From Anthonomus grandis grandis (Eukaryota > Arthropoda > Insecta > Coleoptera > Curculionidae), in contig NC_065547.1 in assembly GCF_022605725.1 (NCBI RefSeq), forward strand, positions 25,399,167 through 25,463,166: DNA of 64,000 bases, read 5' to 3'. The notes beneath the pieces are model-generated. The model was not told where the DNA came from. It made no database searches and worked only from the letters and a program-made list of their open reading frames with translations. This document shows positions 30,425 through 42,583 of the stretch, in pieces. How positions within the stretch are numbered: the stretch's first letter is position 1; the number at the start of each line of letters is the position of its first letter. The translations under genes were made by a program, and so were the position numbers.

Positions 30425-33400
30425 CCGTAAAACCCTATAACATTGAACACTTATCGGCTTTCGTCTTTTGCAGATTCTTAACAATATACAATAGAGAAAT
30501 AGTATTGTAAGCATATGGGGGGGACCAACAATACCTTTAAATATATAGAACAAAATGTTTACATTTAGGCAAGTAACACCCTTTTTTTAAAAAAAAAATG
30601 GGTGTACAATGTTACGGGTACAGAGACATAACTTTGAACGAAGCTTTAAAATCACTTAAATGTTCAATTTATTGCGCCGTAATTGTTTCATTGAACAAAA
30701 AAAAGCATATATTATGTGTTAATATTTTGTGTATCTACATAAAAAAAACTTGCAATGAAAGTAAACACTCATAAAATTATTAATAGATATTTATTGAAAT
30801 AAACAAATAAACGAATTGTTTAACAAAACGCAAATGAACAAATAAAAGGTGCATAGGTTAGACATTACCTAAAGATACAAAAGATTAGGTATTAATTAAA
30901 TATAAACATAACATTAATTTTTTTTGTTAACAAAAAATAATAAATACCCGTAAATACCACTCACGCCAACTAACTCATAATTATTCATATATTACCTAAA
31001 AAAATAACATAAATAGGTATTACCTAGGTTAGATACTAATTAAAAGGAAACAAATTTTCTTTTTTCGGCAGAGGGCAGGTTGAGATCAGAAGTAAAAGGA
31101 CCTATATGATAGGACCTGTAAGAAAAACTATAGTAGTAATAAAATTATATCCAAAAAGATAATAAAAATAGTAATACCTATTAAATATTTCCTAAATCTT
31201 CATTGAAAGTAAAATGCCCCCTAAACTCTGTAGGATTTCTTAATGTGCATTTTATTTGGCTACGATCAATAGAAGATATGTCTTTCACTTGAGGGAAAAT
31301 AAAAGTTGAGGGTTTTTGCCCATATCGTCGAAGACAACTCACTTTAAAGCCGCTTTCATCCTTGGAAATGATTTTTGAGACGAACACTTTTTTTGCCTCC
31401 TTTTTTGTTCCTTCGTTGTATATAAATTCGGCCAATACAAAATTGTAGGCAGGAAAATCAGAAACTGTTTGAAAAGAAGGGCTGTAGGTTGAAGTCTCTA
31501 ATGGAGCGCAAACCTTTGATGTCTGCCCAGGGGACTTCGGTAAAACAGAAACTAAAGAAGCACTTTCTTCAGAGCTGCTTAAGCACAAGGTTTCTTGTTC
31601 CTTTTGGACAATGGTAAGAAGATCTTCTTCCGACGAGTCCATATACACAATATTGTTAGAATCGCTGCTATCGCTTTCTTCTGACGAGACTGACGATCGG
31701 TTATAATTTTTTAAAGCTTGCTTTTTGTTTTCCAAAGTTTTTCTGGCAGCTCCTTTGCTGGTTGATGGGATGTTATTCTGTGGGATGAGATCTTCAAAGG
31801 CGATACTTTTTCCAGGAGCTACGTCTATTTTAGACTTTTTTCTGGCAGGCGCATTGGTATTTATTTCTCCGTATCTCATGTTCATTAACATATTTAAAAC
31901 GATATCCGAAACCACCTGAGAACTACTAGGATCATTATTTTCATTGGACTCATTCGGAAACCGACCTAATACTTCCTCAGGGTTCCATGGATAAATCCTG
32001 CATTTCTTAAATCCGGATACCAAGTTATCGGACTTGCAATCTGGTGCAACAGCATCACATAACGCTTTCAATAATCGAGGAAATATTTCTTTTGGTAACA
32101 CTTGCGACTTTATCTAATATGGATCTCCACTTTTGCTTTAAAGGCCCATAAAAGGCAACATCTAGCGGCTGAATGATGTGGGTAGAATTTTTGGGAAGAC
32201 AACAAAATGAAATATTGTTTTCTTGAACTGCTCGCATTACCTCTTCAGAGAAATGACTTGAGAGATTATCTCCTATGAGCACCACTCGCCCTTCAATGTT
32301 TTTTCGAAAAGGTATAAATGAATTTAGGAACCAATCGGCAAAAATAACTGCTTCAAACCAACCGCTCTTACTGCGATTATATCGGGTATTTTTTGGTTCT
32401 CCTTCAGTCCAGGTTTGCCAAAGATTTTCAGCCTTATATACTACGTACGGTGGGAGTATACGTCCATCCACAGATCCACAGAACATTACGGAAATGCTAC
32501 TTTTCGATGAATCTCTGATGCGTTCGGGGTATTTTATGCCTCTTGGAAAAAATACATTTTTTCATCCCCGGGTCATCTGACAAATTTGTCTCATCATAAT
32601 TAAATATCCTGTTTGGAGGTAAAAGCTCACGGTTTTTAAAAACTTTCTTTTAAATTGGAAAAGTATTGCGTCATTTTCTCAGGTGTTATGCTTGCCTTAG
32701 ATTTTTTCTAATTTTAACAAATTCTTAAAGTGAGATCATTTTTGTGTCTTCTAATAAATCTGAGACACTACTTCTTACTGGGCAACTTATTTTCAGGCAG
32801 TTGAGGAGCATCTATTCCGTGCTTAAGGATTAGTTGCTGTACCAAGTGAGACAAATCTGTATAATCAAATAGAAAACCCCATTCACTTACAAGTAGGACG
32901 TGTTGCACAATAGCATTTTCTAATTCTACCGGAAGGACAAATGGCTTTCCAATTTTTCCAGTGTGGCGGTTGTTTAACTTATTGGAAAAACCGTATTGTT
33001 TACTCGCCTGACAAAGGCTAATTCTTTATTTTTTATCATATTCAGCACCTTTTCAAGATTTTCTTTATCTTCGGCATTATTATAGCGCCGGTATTTACGT
33101 TTTAGATTTTCCGCCGACATTAATGTAGTCTAAAAGAAAAAAAAGTCCTATATTAATATTACTTCCCTGTTTTAAAAATGCACCCATAACTTTAAACAGC
33201 CGTTCAAAGTTATGGGCAGTTTTTGAAATTTAGAGGTTAGGTTAAAAAATGTAACTTTAAAAATAGTATACCCCAAAATTTAAGTTTACCCATATACTTA
33301 CGGTTTTATAAGACCCTAGAGCTCCCAACAAATACAAAAAAGTCTTTACAACAACTGTGTGGTCAGATGCAAGTTAACGTTTTCGCACTACAAATTTACC

Positions 33401-33616
33401 GGCATTTATAGACAAACCGTTCAATGTTTTTAGGATGAATAATATAAATCGAAACGTCCAATGCGCTGAAGGAATGTATTCGTGTAGGATTGGTCTAACG
33501 TATCGAACAGCGTTTGTCGATATTATAAATTGTCTAGGCGTGATGTTAGAGATAATATGTTTTTATGGCTTTTTGTTCAAAGTTATATGACCGTTCAAAG
33601 TAATAGGGTTTTACGG
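30425..33616 (-). mobile_element. pogo/Tigger-like DNA transposon, complete outline
   Basis: Inverted termini of 24 bp with two mismatches: CCGTAAAACCCTATAACATT at the left and its near-inverse ending at 33616. TA flanks both ends (30423-30424 and 33617-33618). A CAAAGTTAT-type word recurs near both ends (30630, 33203, 33578, 33593), likely subterminal binding sites. The single gene inside is a frameshifted pogo-type transposase. At 3.2 kb it is large for a pogo element. Confidence 0.88.
31181..33120 (-). pseudogene. pogo/Tigger-like (DDE_1) transposase, frameshifted
   Basis: Start at 33120: MSAENLKRKYRRYNNAEDKE, a psq-type DNA-binding region, continuing through VLPVELENAIVQHVLL and RFIRRHKNDLTL (second DNA-binding part). 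Core: NYDETNLSDDPGMKK (first D), LPPYVVYKAENLW, KSGWFEAVIFADWFLN, VVLIGDNLSSHFSEEVM (second D), PKNSTHIIQPLDVAF (third D; 35 residues between). C-terminal region: IFPRLLKALCDAV, SGFKKCRIYPWNPEEVLGRF, then a serine-rich acidic tail with SSVSSEESDSSDS. At least four frameshifts (about 32990, 32710, 32565, 32100) break it. No introns. It resembles the jerky/tigger-derived proteins of insects. Confidence 0.88.
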
Positions 33617-33975
33617 TAATTTAGTGAAGTCACTTCTACAATCTATAAAGATGCATTAGATCACCGAAAAAAGATTTTTTTACATCATCTAACATTATAA
33701 TTACAAAACTATTAACAGAAGTAGGGAAAAAATAATAATAACAAAACTTTTTTGAGTGATTGTTGATATTATATTTTGCAAAAAAAAAAACAGAAAAGAT
33801 TAACCATATTAGATAATACCAATTGATACGTGTATCGTAACAGCTTAACCCTCAACACTCACTATGTGAATAGTACACATTAAACTTTAGGTTACATCGC
33901 AGTGTGACTTTAAGATTCAAATAGATATTCTTAATATCAAGATGATTATTTTCAATTTGATAAGAAGTAGTTGGA

Positions 33976-34450
33976 TTAAGAAGGTGTGCAAAAGTAATAG
34001 AAAAAATACTTTTTTATATTTAATGATATTCTATGATTTTTAAACCAATTCACCACATTGTTTAAGATATTCGGAAGTTTTGTGTTATCATCTTGACAGG
34101 CACTTTCCCTCTCACAAATTTTGCCATCAATAAAGAAAGAATAGTTTGAGTCGTTAATACAGACAGGCAAATCATTAATAAAGATAGAGAGCAAATGGGG
34201 TGCTATATTACTACCCTCAGCTACCTAAGAATCTATATATCATATCTATCTGATGATGCTATCTAAGAATTTGAGAAAAATGCACACACTCATATAACAT
34301 TGCATGTTAGAAAGATATTAGTGAATGAAATTGAAAGTTACTTGAAAAGCCAAAGCCTTCCAATTTCTGCAGAAGCAGCTTATGACTTACTCTGTGAAAT
34401 GCCTTCTCCGCATCAGTAAATATGGCATCAAGTTGAAGTTTGTTCTATAA
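33976..34450 (-). pseudogene. Jockey-type LINE reverse transcriptase fragment
   Basis: Upstream block AIFTDAEKAFHRVSHKLLLQ with KLEGFGFSS is RT motif A; after stops, LSIFINDLPVCINDSNYSFF and VVNWFKNHRISLNIKK give the motif-C neighbourhood. The YADD itself is degraded to FIDG. Both flanks end abruptly. Confidence 0.65.
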
Positions 34451-37149
34451 TCTAAGAAGCAAGGTTTGTAAAATAACACAGATTAGAGACTCTGGATCTG
34501 CCTTCCGTAAATATGATCATGTTGGCTATCTGAGATAAAATTATTAAAAGTTTGAATCTATCATTTAATAAATGATAGATTTAAATACAATGGGGTTTAG
34601 CAGAAAAATAGGCCTATAACTTTATACTAAATTATTTCAGCCTTTTTAATGCAAAACAACAATAGAGTGTATTAATTTACCCGAGTTTAAGCAAGATTGT
34701 AAAGAACCAGAAGCTACCAGAAAGTCAACACATATATTGAATATAATTTACCAAGTAAAAAACATATATTATTAGATTTATTAATTTGAAGATATTTATT
34801 ATTTTCTATAAATGTAGATTACATTTATATAGATAAATTTAATAGTTAAAAAAATTATTGGATTATTTAAAAAAATCACAAAAAAATTTGGCTCAAAGTT
34901 ATATCTTTATATAGATTTTGTATACCTCCTAAATTATCAATGTTATGCCCCGTATGCTTATCGGGTAAAATTCTTTACTTATTTTAGTTTCTTATATAAG
35001 ATTATTCTATATTTTTAATATATTTCAATAGGAATTGAAGACATTGGTAAATTATTTATAACGCATTGTAACTAAGTACATACGCTAAATAAATTTATAA
35101 AAGTGCCGAATTAATTAAAACTTTGACTAATCCAAGCCAATTTCAAGAGTAAAGTAATTATATTCAGAATTATTGAAAATTTAATTTAAAGCTGGATTCA
35201 TTCAAAAAAATAAGAAAACAAAAAAAATTAAATGAAAAAAATATACAATTATCAAATAAAACTAGACTGTATCTAAATACATCTTGTTTTTTTTATTTTA
35301 GTTAAAATTTAGTAACGAACGCGTTATTGGCTTTTAAGAGCTCTCTAAACTATTTTGGAAATCTGCCAAGATTATTAAACACTAATTTCTAACTCGCTTT
35401 ACAGTTTTTTAAATACTTTTTTTTTATCAAATTAAAAAAGTTTAACATATGAAAACGAAAGCATGGTGAGGTATGGTGTAACATAACATTTGAATACAAT
35501 AACATATAAAGTATAATGTGAGACTAATAGATAAATACACAAAAAGTGTCCTAAATTTTAAATACATAGATAAAAATAAAATACATTAAAAAAAAATTAA
35601 AACAAATTAAAAGTAAAAAAAAAAACTTAACTAATGAGTAAAAAAAATCATCACAAGAAATCACAATGTATGCCTTTAAGCCTCTTTAAGGATGTTAGTT
35701 TTATACAACAATATCCTGACCTCCCTATGAAAAAACCTATTTCTCTCCTTTTCCTAAATCGAAATTTAAATCAGAATCTTAATCTATAATTGAAGATTAA
35801 AAAAAAAGGTGTTTGCAATATACACAGATTTATGCATTATATGAGCGCAAAAACCCACAATTGAATGTCATAACTTAACCGTGATTCTACCAAGGCAAAA
35901 ATTATTTCCTACTATCCTTCCCCTTTATTATCACCGTGATGATCCTATAAAATACCGATTCTCCAATTTCAAAGCCCTATATCAGCAGCGACAAATAGTC
36001 CAAAAAAAATCCGACATTCCAGTCACACAAGACCTGGCAAATTGTTTTCCTCCATTCTGATTCAGTTCCCCAAAAATGGTACGTGCATCCCCATGCTTGT
36101 TTATCTATATATCTATATATATATTTATTAAGGGGATGAAACTCAAGAAAGTTCGATGATTTGGGAGAGAGGGGGATAAAAGAGACGTGACCCGAAGTCA
36201 GAGTCGAACATTTATTAACAGGTGAAAATGGGGCCCATGAGACCTGTTTTGTTAATATATCATCCTTATCTTATTCAGGTTTTCCGCTGAAATAAACATA
36301 CGTATAATTTATGCAAAAGCGAAAAATTATCTTTATTATTCGATGCCATGTGTGTCAAAGATGACGACATAAAATCATTAAATTAGTTGTTTTTTTTTAG
36401 TTTATACCGGTGATGATAAGAGAACGTGTGTTACGACCTTAAGAATTCTCTAACCAGCTAATAAAAGTTCCCGATATGAAAGTCCATTTATTTGATAAAA
36501 GCCATAAGATTAATAGAGTGCGGCAGCAGCCACCATAACGTCCAATTAGAAAAAACTTAGTAATTTAAGATACTGAATTTCAGTACATAAATATCAGTTA
36601 TCTTAACTGTTCTTTAACGTCCATAAGACGACACTGCGGGAACCTTATCTATCTCTAATAATAAAACCGATATAGAAATTTATGGCTACTTTGGCACTAT
36701 GGCGAGTTTCACGCTTGTTGGTGCAGATAGCCGGTTCTGAGATGTATACATGTAATTTTTACAGAATGCGAGATGTCTGTAATTTTATAATATATTGTTA
36801 AGGAGAGTGTTAAGATCTTACGACAAGGCAACCGGACTATGTCGAACGTAAAACGATAGCCTAGGACAGGTGTTGGCTTACAATGATTTGCACCAACGCA
36901 TGTTACAATTAAAAGGTTTTACTTCATGTTTTTAAACAAATACATATAGTTTATTGTGTCAATTACAAAATCACACTCGTCAGACAGAAGGTGAAGAAAA
37001 GAGACATAGTAGTTTTATGACAAATTTAGTCTTACCAAATGTTTGAAAATCGAATAATGTTACCTAAAAAACAATTCGAAATATATTTGATGCCACGCAT
37101 TGATCCTACGTTAGAATAAATATTATGTAAATAATTAAAATTGAACTTA
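34451..37149. other. Intronic; no gene; candidate unique or conserved segment
   Basis: No transposon similarity recognised. The stretch 36120-36760 is less AT-rich and less simple than its surroundings, with mixed-composition words such as GGGGCCCATGAGACCTG and GGCGAGTTTCACGCTTG. It could be an intronic enhancer of netrin; this is inference from composition only. Confidence 0.3.
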
Positions 37150-39010
37150 TGTCAAATTCGAATGCATTTATAGACTTTTTTGTATTTTATTGGGTAGCTT
37201 GTTATACCTAGTCGTTGAGAGGGTAAATGTAATATGCTGCTTATCTCGGCCATCTCTACGTTCAATTTGAGTCAAACTGTAATTAGTAAAGAAGTAGCAG
37301 CACTCAAGACATTCCTTGGCCCGACTTGTACCTGAGGTAAGGTCGCTTTTGCTACTTAAAGGCGGCAAGCAAATAATTTAAGTGAGAAGATTACTGCAAT
37401 TTTGCCTTATAAAAAGTATGCCTAACTGACCAAATGCTTAACGACAATTCTGTCGGTAATACAAAATAAATACAAATCTAATAGTTTCTCTCTGCAAACC
37501 AGAGATCCTTCGAAAATTAGCGAAACCACTCTACACCAGCACACCATAGACCAAGACATTGTGAAAAATACCAAAATACGCTATTCTCTTGGTATCACAA
37601 ACACTAAAACAATACTTCCCAGCCTCTTGCACACACTTTTAATATTGAAACCCTATTTTAATGTCGTATCAAAAAATACCAAGATATTTTATTGCAGGTG
37701 ATATGTCTATAGAACAAGGTATGGTTCAGCAAAAGTCTGCTTGATAGAGAAAGACACTTTATCCCAAATGGCATAAAAAGCAATATTTTTCGCAATGGGT
37801 TTTTCAAAGGAAGATTGTGAATTAGACACAATACAGAACCTTGTGCTATATTTAGTTTTGTACTAGCTGGATCAAAAGACTGAGCATTTACTTTGCTAGT
37901 GATAAAGTTTAAATTATTAATCTTAAAGAAATTGTTGAACTTGAAAAAAGTAAACTACTTAAATTGCTATAACTTTTTCAAAGGTTTGGAAATTGATTAA
38001 AAGCAGATAGGTTTGTAGTTATTTACTGAAACTTAAAAGAAAAATGGATTTCACCTTTAAAGTAATATTACTCATCATATCCATCCTTAGTTGATGTGGG
38101 TCTTGAGAGGTTAGAAAGAATATCACAATTACATAATGGGAGGTTTTCATGCTGGATTTCTGCGATAGTTACAAAAAAAGGTTACTGAACACCTCACACA
38201 AGTCTAAACACATTGCGTCAATGATTTTGTGTTTTTGTTCTTTGCGGTGTTAATGGCCCTATTATTTAACACTCTTTGATTCTCCTATATATAATTTATA
38301 GGTGTTTTTTCGATCCTTATTGCAGAACCTTGCAAATAACAACAGCAAATCCTCTCTTAATAATAATCTTTCTTTATTTAGCAAAAAATCTGCTACATAA
38401 AAATAAAATATATAGTATGGCATTTAATATAATATTAAAAACTAATAAACTTCAAATAACCTTCAAAATTATAAGAGAATTAGGTTATCTTATTTAGATT
38501 GACCAACCACTTTCGGTAAGTTCTTTCTAGAAATGATCCAAGAAAAACATCTTTCAAAAAAGACAAAATGATATTGAAGTTCTGACTCAAGCCAATAAAA
38601 TCTTATAAGAAATCTTCAACAGTTCTGAAAAATTCATTCATGTTGGTTAAGATTTGTTGATAGATCTCTAGGTAGAATTAGTAATATTTATCAAAGGTTT
38701 TCCAAATATTTTAGTGCAAGTTATTTGACCCACATGATCTGAAATATAAAACTTAACAATTTGCATGAAGAAAGTTCCTATGGAAACAGACCCGTGGCGA
38801 TTTGCTGGCCATTAGGTAATAGTTACGATCACCCAATACGTCCTCCAACCCAACGCACATATTAAAGTCTCCCACCAATCTGCCTCTTGTGATCTATTTT
38901 ACAGATTATGCTCTGTAGTGTCTCGAGGAGGGTGATCTCTTCAGCACAAAGCAAATGCCTCAGTACATTTTTCTATAATAAAATTTCACGATTATTAATA
39001 TTTAAAGCAT
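37150..39010 (-). pseudogene. Degenerate jockey-type LINE: endonuclease end, RT, C-terminal tail
   Basis: On the - strand: GRLVGDFNMCVGLEDVLGDR (end of the AP endonuclease domain, about 38890), then ISDHVGQI-type sequence; RT scraps near 38050-37780 (NNYKPICF, LNIAQGSVL); and a C-terminal block at 37230-37170 (STTRYNKLPNKIQKSL) like the end of jockey ORF2. Stops and frameshifts throughout. Related to the fragment at 33976-34450 in type, perhaps in family. Confidence 0.5.
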
Positions 39011-39829
39011 TTATATAATCAAATAACTATTACGAAAATTTCGAATCCTCTTCTTTTGAATATTTGGTACTTGCCATCAACGCTCAGAAGAAGTTAACGA
39101 GATAACTTTTTCTTCGGATACCCAGTGTTCAGTTCACTAAAGAACATTGAGATATTAGTCTGACGGCTGCTTCAAATAGCCGCACTTATTGACTGGATTT
39201 TAAAGTGAATGAATTCAAAGCTCCCAATATTAAATTTTGGTTGGTATTTGGTATTTCGCCACTTGCAGATACTATCTCTCTTAAGTCAATAATTATTATT
39301 ATTAACAAATACACCTTGTACCTCTCAGGAAATTATTAAATAAAAAAATTATATATAATAAAAAAAATTAATTAAAACAAACGAAAAGAAACACAAGCTT
39401 TATTGGGTCATCGAACGCCCGAACAATATAATCTCTTAATTCCCAAAAGACGGTTTCGCGATATTGTTTGAACGCATTGTAAACATCGGACTGATGGGAA
39501 AAATAATCTTTGCTAAGCGGTCCCTCGAGAACCATTTGCCGATATTGGGTTTCTCCCTTAAACGAGATCGGGGACGCATTATTTAGAAACAGAAACTAGA
39601 AAACATCTACTTTGGACGGACTTCAGTGTATATGTATACGATTTTTTACACTAATCTAAGAGCAAAAAGTATGAGAGACCAGTATCATAGCCAATCTGTA
39701 TTTTGGAATCAGATATCAAAAGTAAGAGTTAATAACAAATTTTCAGAAAAGATTAACATCTCAACAAACAAAGATTGAAAAAAGGGTATTGAAATAAGAG
39801 TAGGCTTTAAGCAAAATAGGATTTGCAGA
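39011..39829. other. Intronic, no gene
   Basis: The segment 39385-39570 has balanced composition (CATCGAACGCCCGAACAAT, CGGTCCCTCGAGAACC) within AT-rich DNA. No frame is coding. Possible regulatory or unique relic; inference only. Confidence 0.3.
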
Positions 39830-40200
39830 TGACACTACATTGTTAAAACATATATTCTTACGGATTTACACACACTACTCTAAAGACATCTACCATATGT
39901 TCTTTGATAGGTGTACCAAAATAAATTATGCCTGACCACGACTGTATCAGCGAAGCTGTATCACTAAAGCCAAGTGGCAGAGATAAAATCAGGCCTAGAG
40001 ATACTATGAGTAACAAGATTAAGAAATTTCTCTACAGAGGGATTAACAATAATTTTAAGGGCAGAACCGGAATGCAAAATTCCGGTAAAAAAAGGACGCC
40101 TGATTAACTTTACTGCCTGTTCAACTGCTATACGATTCTTGGATGAGAGGCTTGGACGCTAAAAAATAGGGAAATAGATTGACTTACCCGCGCATATTAA
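39830..40200 (+). pseudogene. LINE reverse transcriptase fragment, RTE-like
   Basis: IGFADDTTLLKHI is an RT motif-C box (FADD), and after stops ILG, stop, EAWTLKNREID matches the SEAWTL block that follows motif C in RTE/BovB-type elements. The region between is frameshifted. Strand is opposite to the neighbouring LINE. Confidence 0.45.
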
Positions 40201-40984
40201 GAATATCATGTATGAAGCTGAAATAATTAAGTTTAAATGACTGAAATGAAAGGAGTTAGAAAAGAAGCAGCAAGTCTTAGTTTAAATATTTGATATCCAA
40301 CCTTCAATGAGGAAGAGAAATGAATAAGGCCAAAGTTAAAAATGCATCGGATCTCAAATTGGTAGCATAGAAACTAACTCAGCTAATATCCAATAAAAGA
40401 ACTTTTTTACAATTTTGTTTTTTTTTTATATTACTCAATTTTCGAATCCCACGATTTTTGCAGCTGAAGAATTTGTCGTCTCAAACATATAGTTTCAGAT
40501 ATGTGGTACAAACATATCTTATACTGCCGCAAGCATTTCTTGTTCATTTTTCCACGTTTTATGTTTTACAATGGTACCACAAGGCATGGCAAAATAATAA
40601 TACTGCCCAACTATGGACAAAGGCAGTAATCACCAAATTTGTGGGAAATCGGATTTAACTTTGATGGCGTTCGCCAAGGTTTAATAATAGTTTCTAAGGA
40701 AGATTACTTATAAAACCTAGGTTTGACATTGGGAAAAAGGCTTTGAAATTAGTTTCAATGCCCAAAAAAAAAAAGTTTAAATACACATAATATTTTATTC
40801 TGTTCATTCGGGTACTTTGTTATTGATAATTAAAAAAAATAAGTGGCATAATATGCTGCTTTATTCTATTTTAAATTAACTGCTTTTTTCCATTGCAGAA
40901 TCTTATATTTATAGATAGAAATAAAACGCAGTAGGAGACTATTTAAATTTCTTTCTATTACAAGTTTTCGTAATAATTTCAGTG
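40201..40984. other. Intronic, no gene
   Basis: AT-rich, no similarity recognised. Confidence 0.45.
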
Positions 40985-42131
40985 TTTGTAGTAACTAGCA
41001 AGTTTAACCAAAAGTTCTTTCTGTTTTCTTTCATAAGTCCCAATACATTTTTTATTATACCGTCTTTTTTTTCTTGAGAGATCCCACATGGAATACTGTG
41101 ACAGGCTGGATCTAGAATGTCCTTATTTTTACATATGCCCCCTCGTAAAAAAATAAGTGTCTTAAATACCCTATAATTAATCTGACTTAATTTCCAAATT
41201 GAGATAACCTCGAGAGGCCTTAACTTGGTTAATATTGGACAAAAGTAGTGTTTCTTTTGCGAGATGAAGAAAAATCTTAAAAATTATAGAAATCTTCAAT
41301 GTGCATAACTTTTGTTGTAACCCTTCTATTCTTCGACTTTTGTATTGCTTAATCAAAGTCATTGAAATCTTTGAGTTTTTATTTTGATGCTTCAACAATA
41401 ATTCTATTTGGTGATGCAGGGAATGTATGTCCTGGCTCGAAATAGTTCACTAAGAGTGTCTCAGCAGCTACCTTCGATGAATTGACAATATAAACGGGAA
41501 ACATCATAAAGGCCCAGTTTTTATTTTGTGCTGATCGATTGTCCAGCCAAAATATAAAATGCTCGGCGTCACGATTATGAAGCATGAGCTGGAAAAAGGT
41601 GCTGATCAGTTCCTTTCCTCGACCTCGAATGGCTTCGTGCCAAGCAACTGCCACCGGTAGAATCTTTTTATGTTTTGTCCCAAGGGGTACAAATGTTTCG
41701 TTGTACAAAACAAGTCTTTGTGTAAACAAAACTTTTTTGAAGTTCTCCATTCTGGGCAGCATTATTTTTTTCCAAATCTGCTGAAACGCAGATAGTTTTT
41801 TAATTATACTCAATAGTGCTATTTTTGCATAGTTTATATGGTCTGAGCATTTTTTACATGTGTCACATTCTGAATCAAGGTCTTCGCGCTTATGGGGATG
41901 TAGGTCCATTATTTCACAGTGCTCGCACTCTTCGTTTCCGAGTTTAGTGAACCTGATATTTTTACTAAATAGTATTTTCCGATAAGCTTCGTACCTACAT
42001 TTACATTGCGGAAATTTTTCCAAAAAATGATTATGCATTATAGTTACTGTAACGTCGCTAGGTAAATATGTTACTCTGGGCGCATGTTCTCGACGGTAGT
42101 ATGATATTGATGGATTAAATGAAATGAACAT
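40985..42131 (-). pseudogene. Arthropod transposase-like protein (DNxSAQNKNW family), 5'-truncated
   Basis: From 42131: ISYYRREHAPRVTYLPSDVT, KCRYEAYRKILFSKNIRFTK with a cysteine cluster (GNEECEHCEI, CDTCKKC), then GRGKELISTFFQLML, FIFWLDNRSAQNKNWAFMM and LVNYFEPGHTFPAS. The EPGHTF(M) block is followed by a stop at 41379. Beyond it other frames give DFNDFD, AIQKSKNRRV, KVMHIEDFYNF and CGISQEKKDGIIKNV with LMKENRKNFWLNL near 40990, the normal C-terminus. In intact relatives the core probably forms a DDE/RNase-H fold (inference). It is a cousin of the gene at 5025-8942 (GHSYMEVDS versus EPGHTF). Confidence 0.65.
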
Positions 42132-42242
42132 GCGCTTATATCACTTGTCTATCAAGTTTGTTAGGAGGTGGATTTTTACTTCATTGGTCTTTAAGGTAAA
42201 ATGAAAATCCTGCAGTCTCCCTCCACTTATTGATTAGGCATT

Positions 42243-42300
42243 TATTTATTTAAAAGTCCCTACATGTTTCGGACACAGTGGTGTTTATCATCAGGGGATA
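42243..42300 (-). other. Penelope-like or hammerhead-like terminal motif
   Basis: The - strand reads CCCCTGATGATAAACACCAC then TGTGTCCGAAACATGTAGGG. A CTGATGA box followed by a short stem (ACAC/GTGT) and GAAAC is the signature of the hammerhead-type motif found at the ends of Penelope-like elements. I could not pair stem I, and no coding part of such an element is nearby. Confidence 0.3.
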
Positions 42301-42583
42301 AAAGGATTAAAATTGGTATTGGATATACGGCCCAGGGTTTGATTCCATGTCACCAACCTAGTTGTTATTATTGTTTTTTTTAGATTTTATTATTTCTCAT
42401 TTTATTTATTTACATTCTGTTGCTGACTTGACAAGAACCGAACAGTATGCTAAAAAATTTTTTTTTACCTACAACTCAACAGTTAGCATGACAAAATACT
42501 CCATTGCTGCCATTCTAACTTCCAGAAGGTTAGATTTTACAAAAGACAGTAAATGTTTTCTCGAATTTTTAGTTAAAGTTATA

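Noticed and set aside
42335..42362. GGGTTTGATTCCATGTCACC resembling a tRNA-derived SINE box B
   Set aside because: No box A at proper spacing; more likely part of the Penelope-like end next to it.
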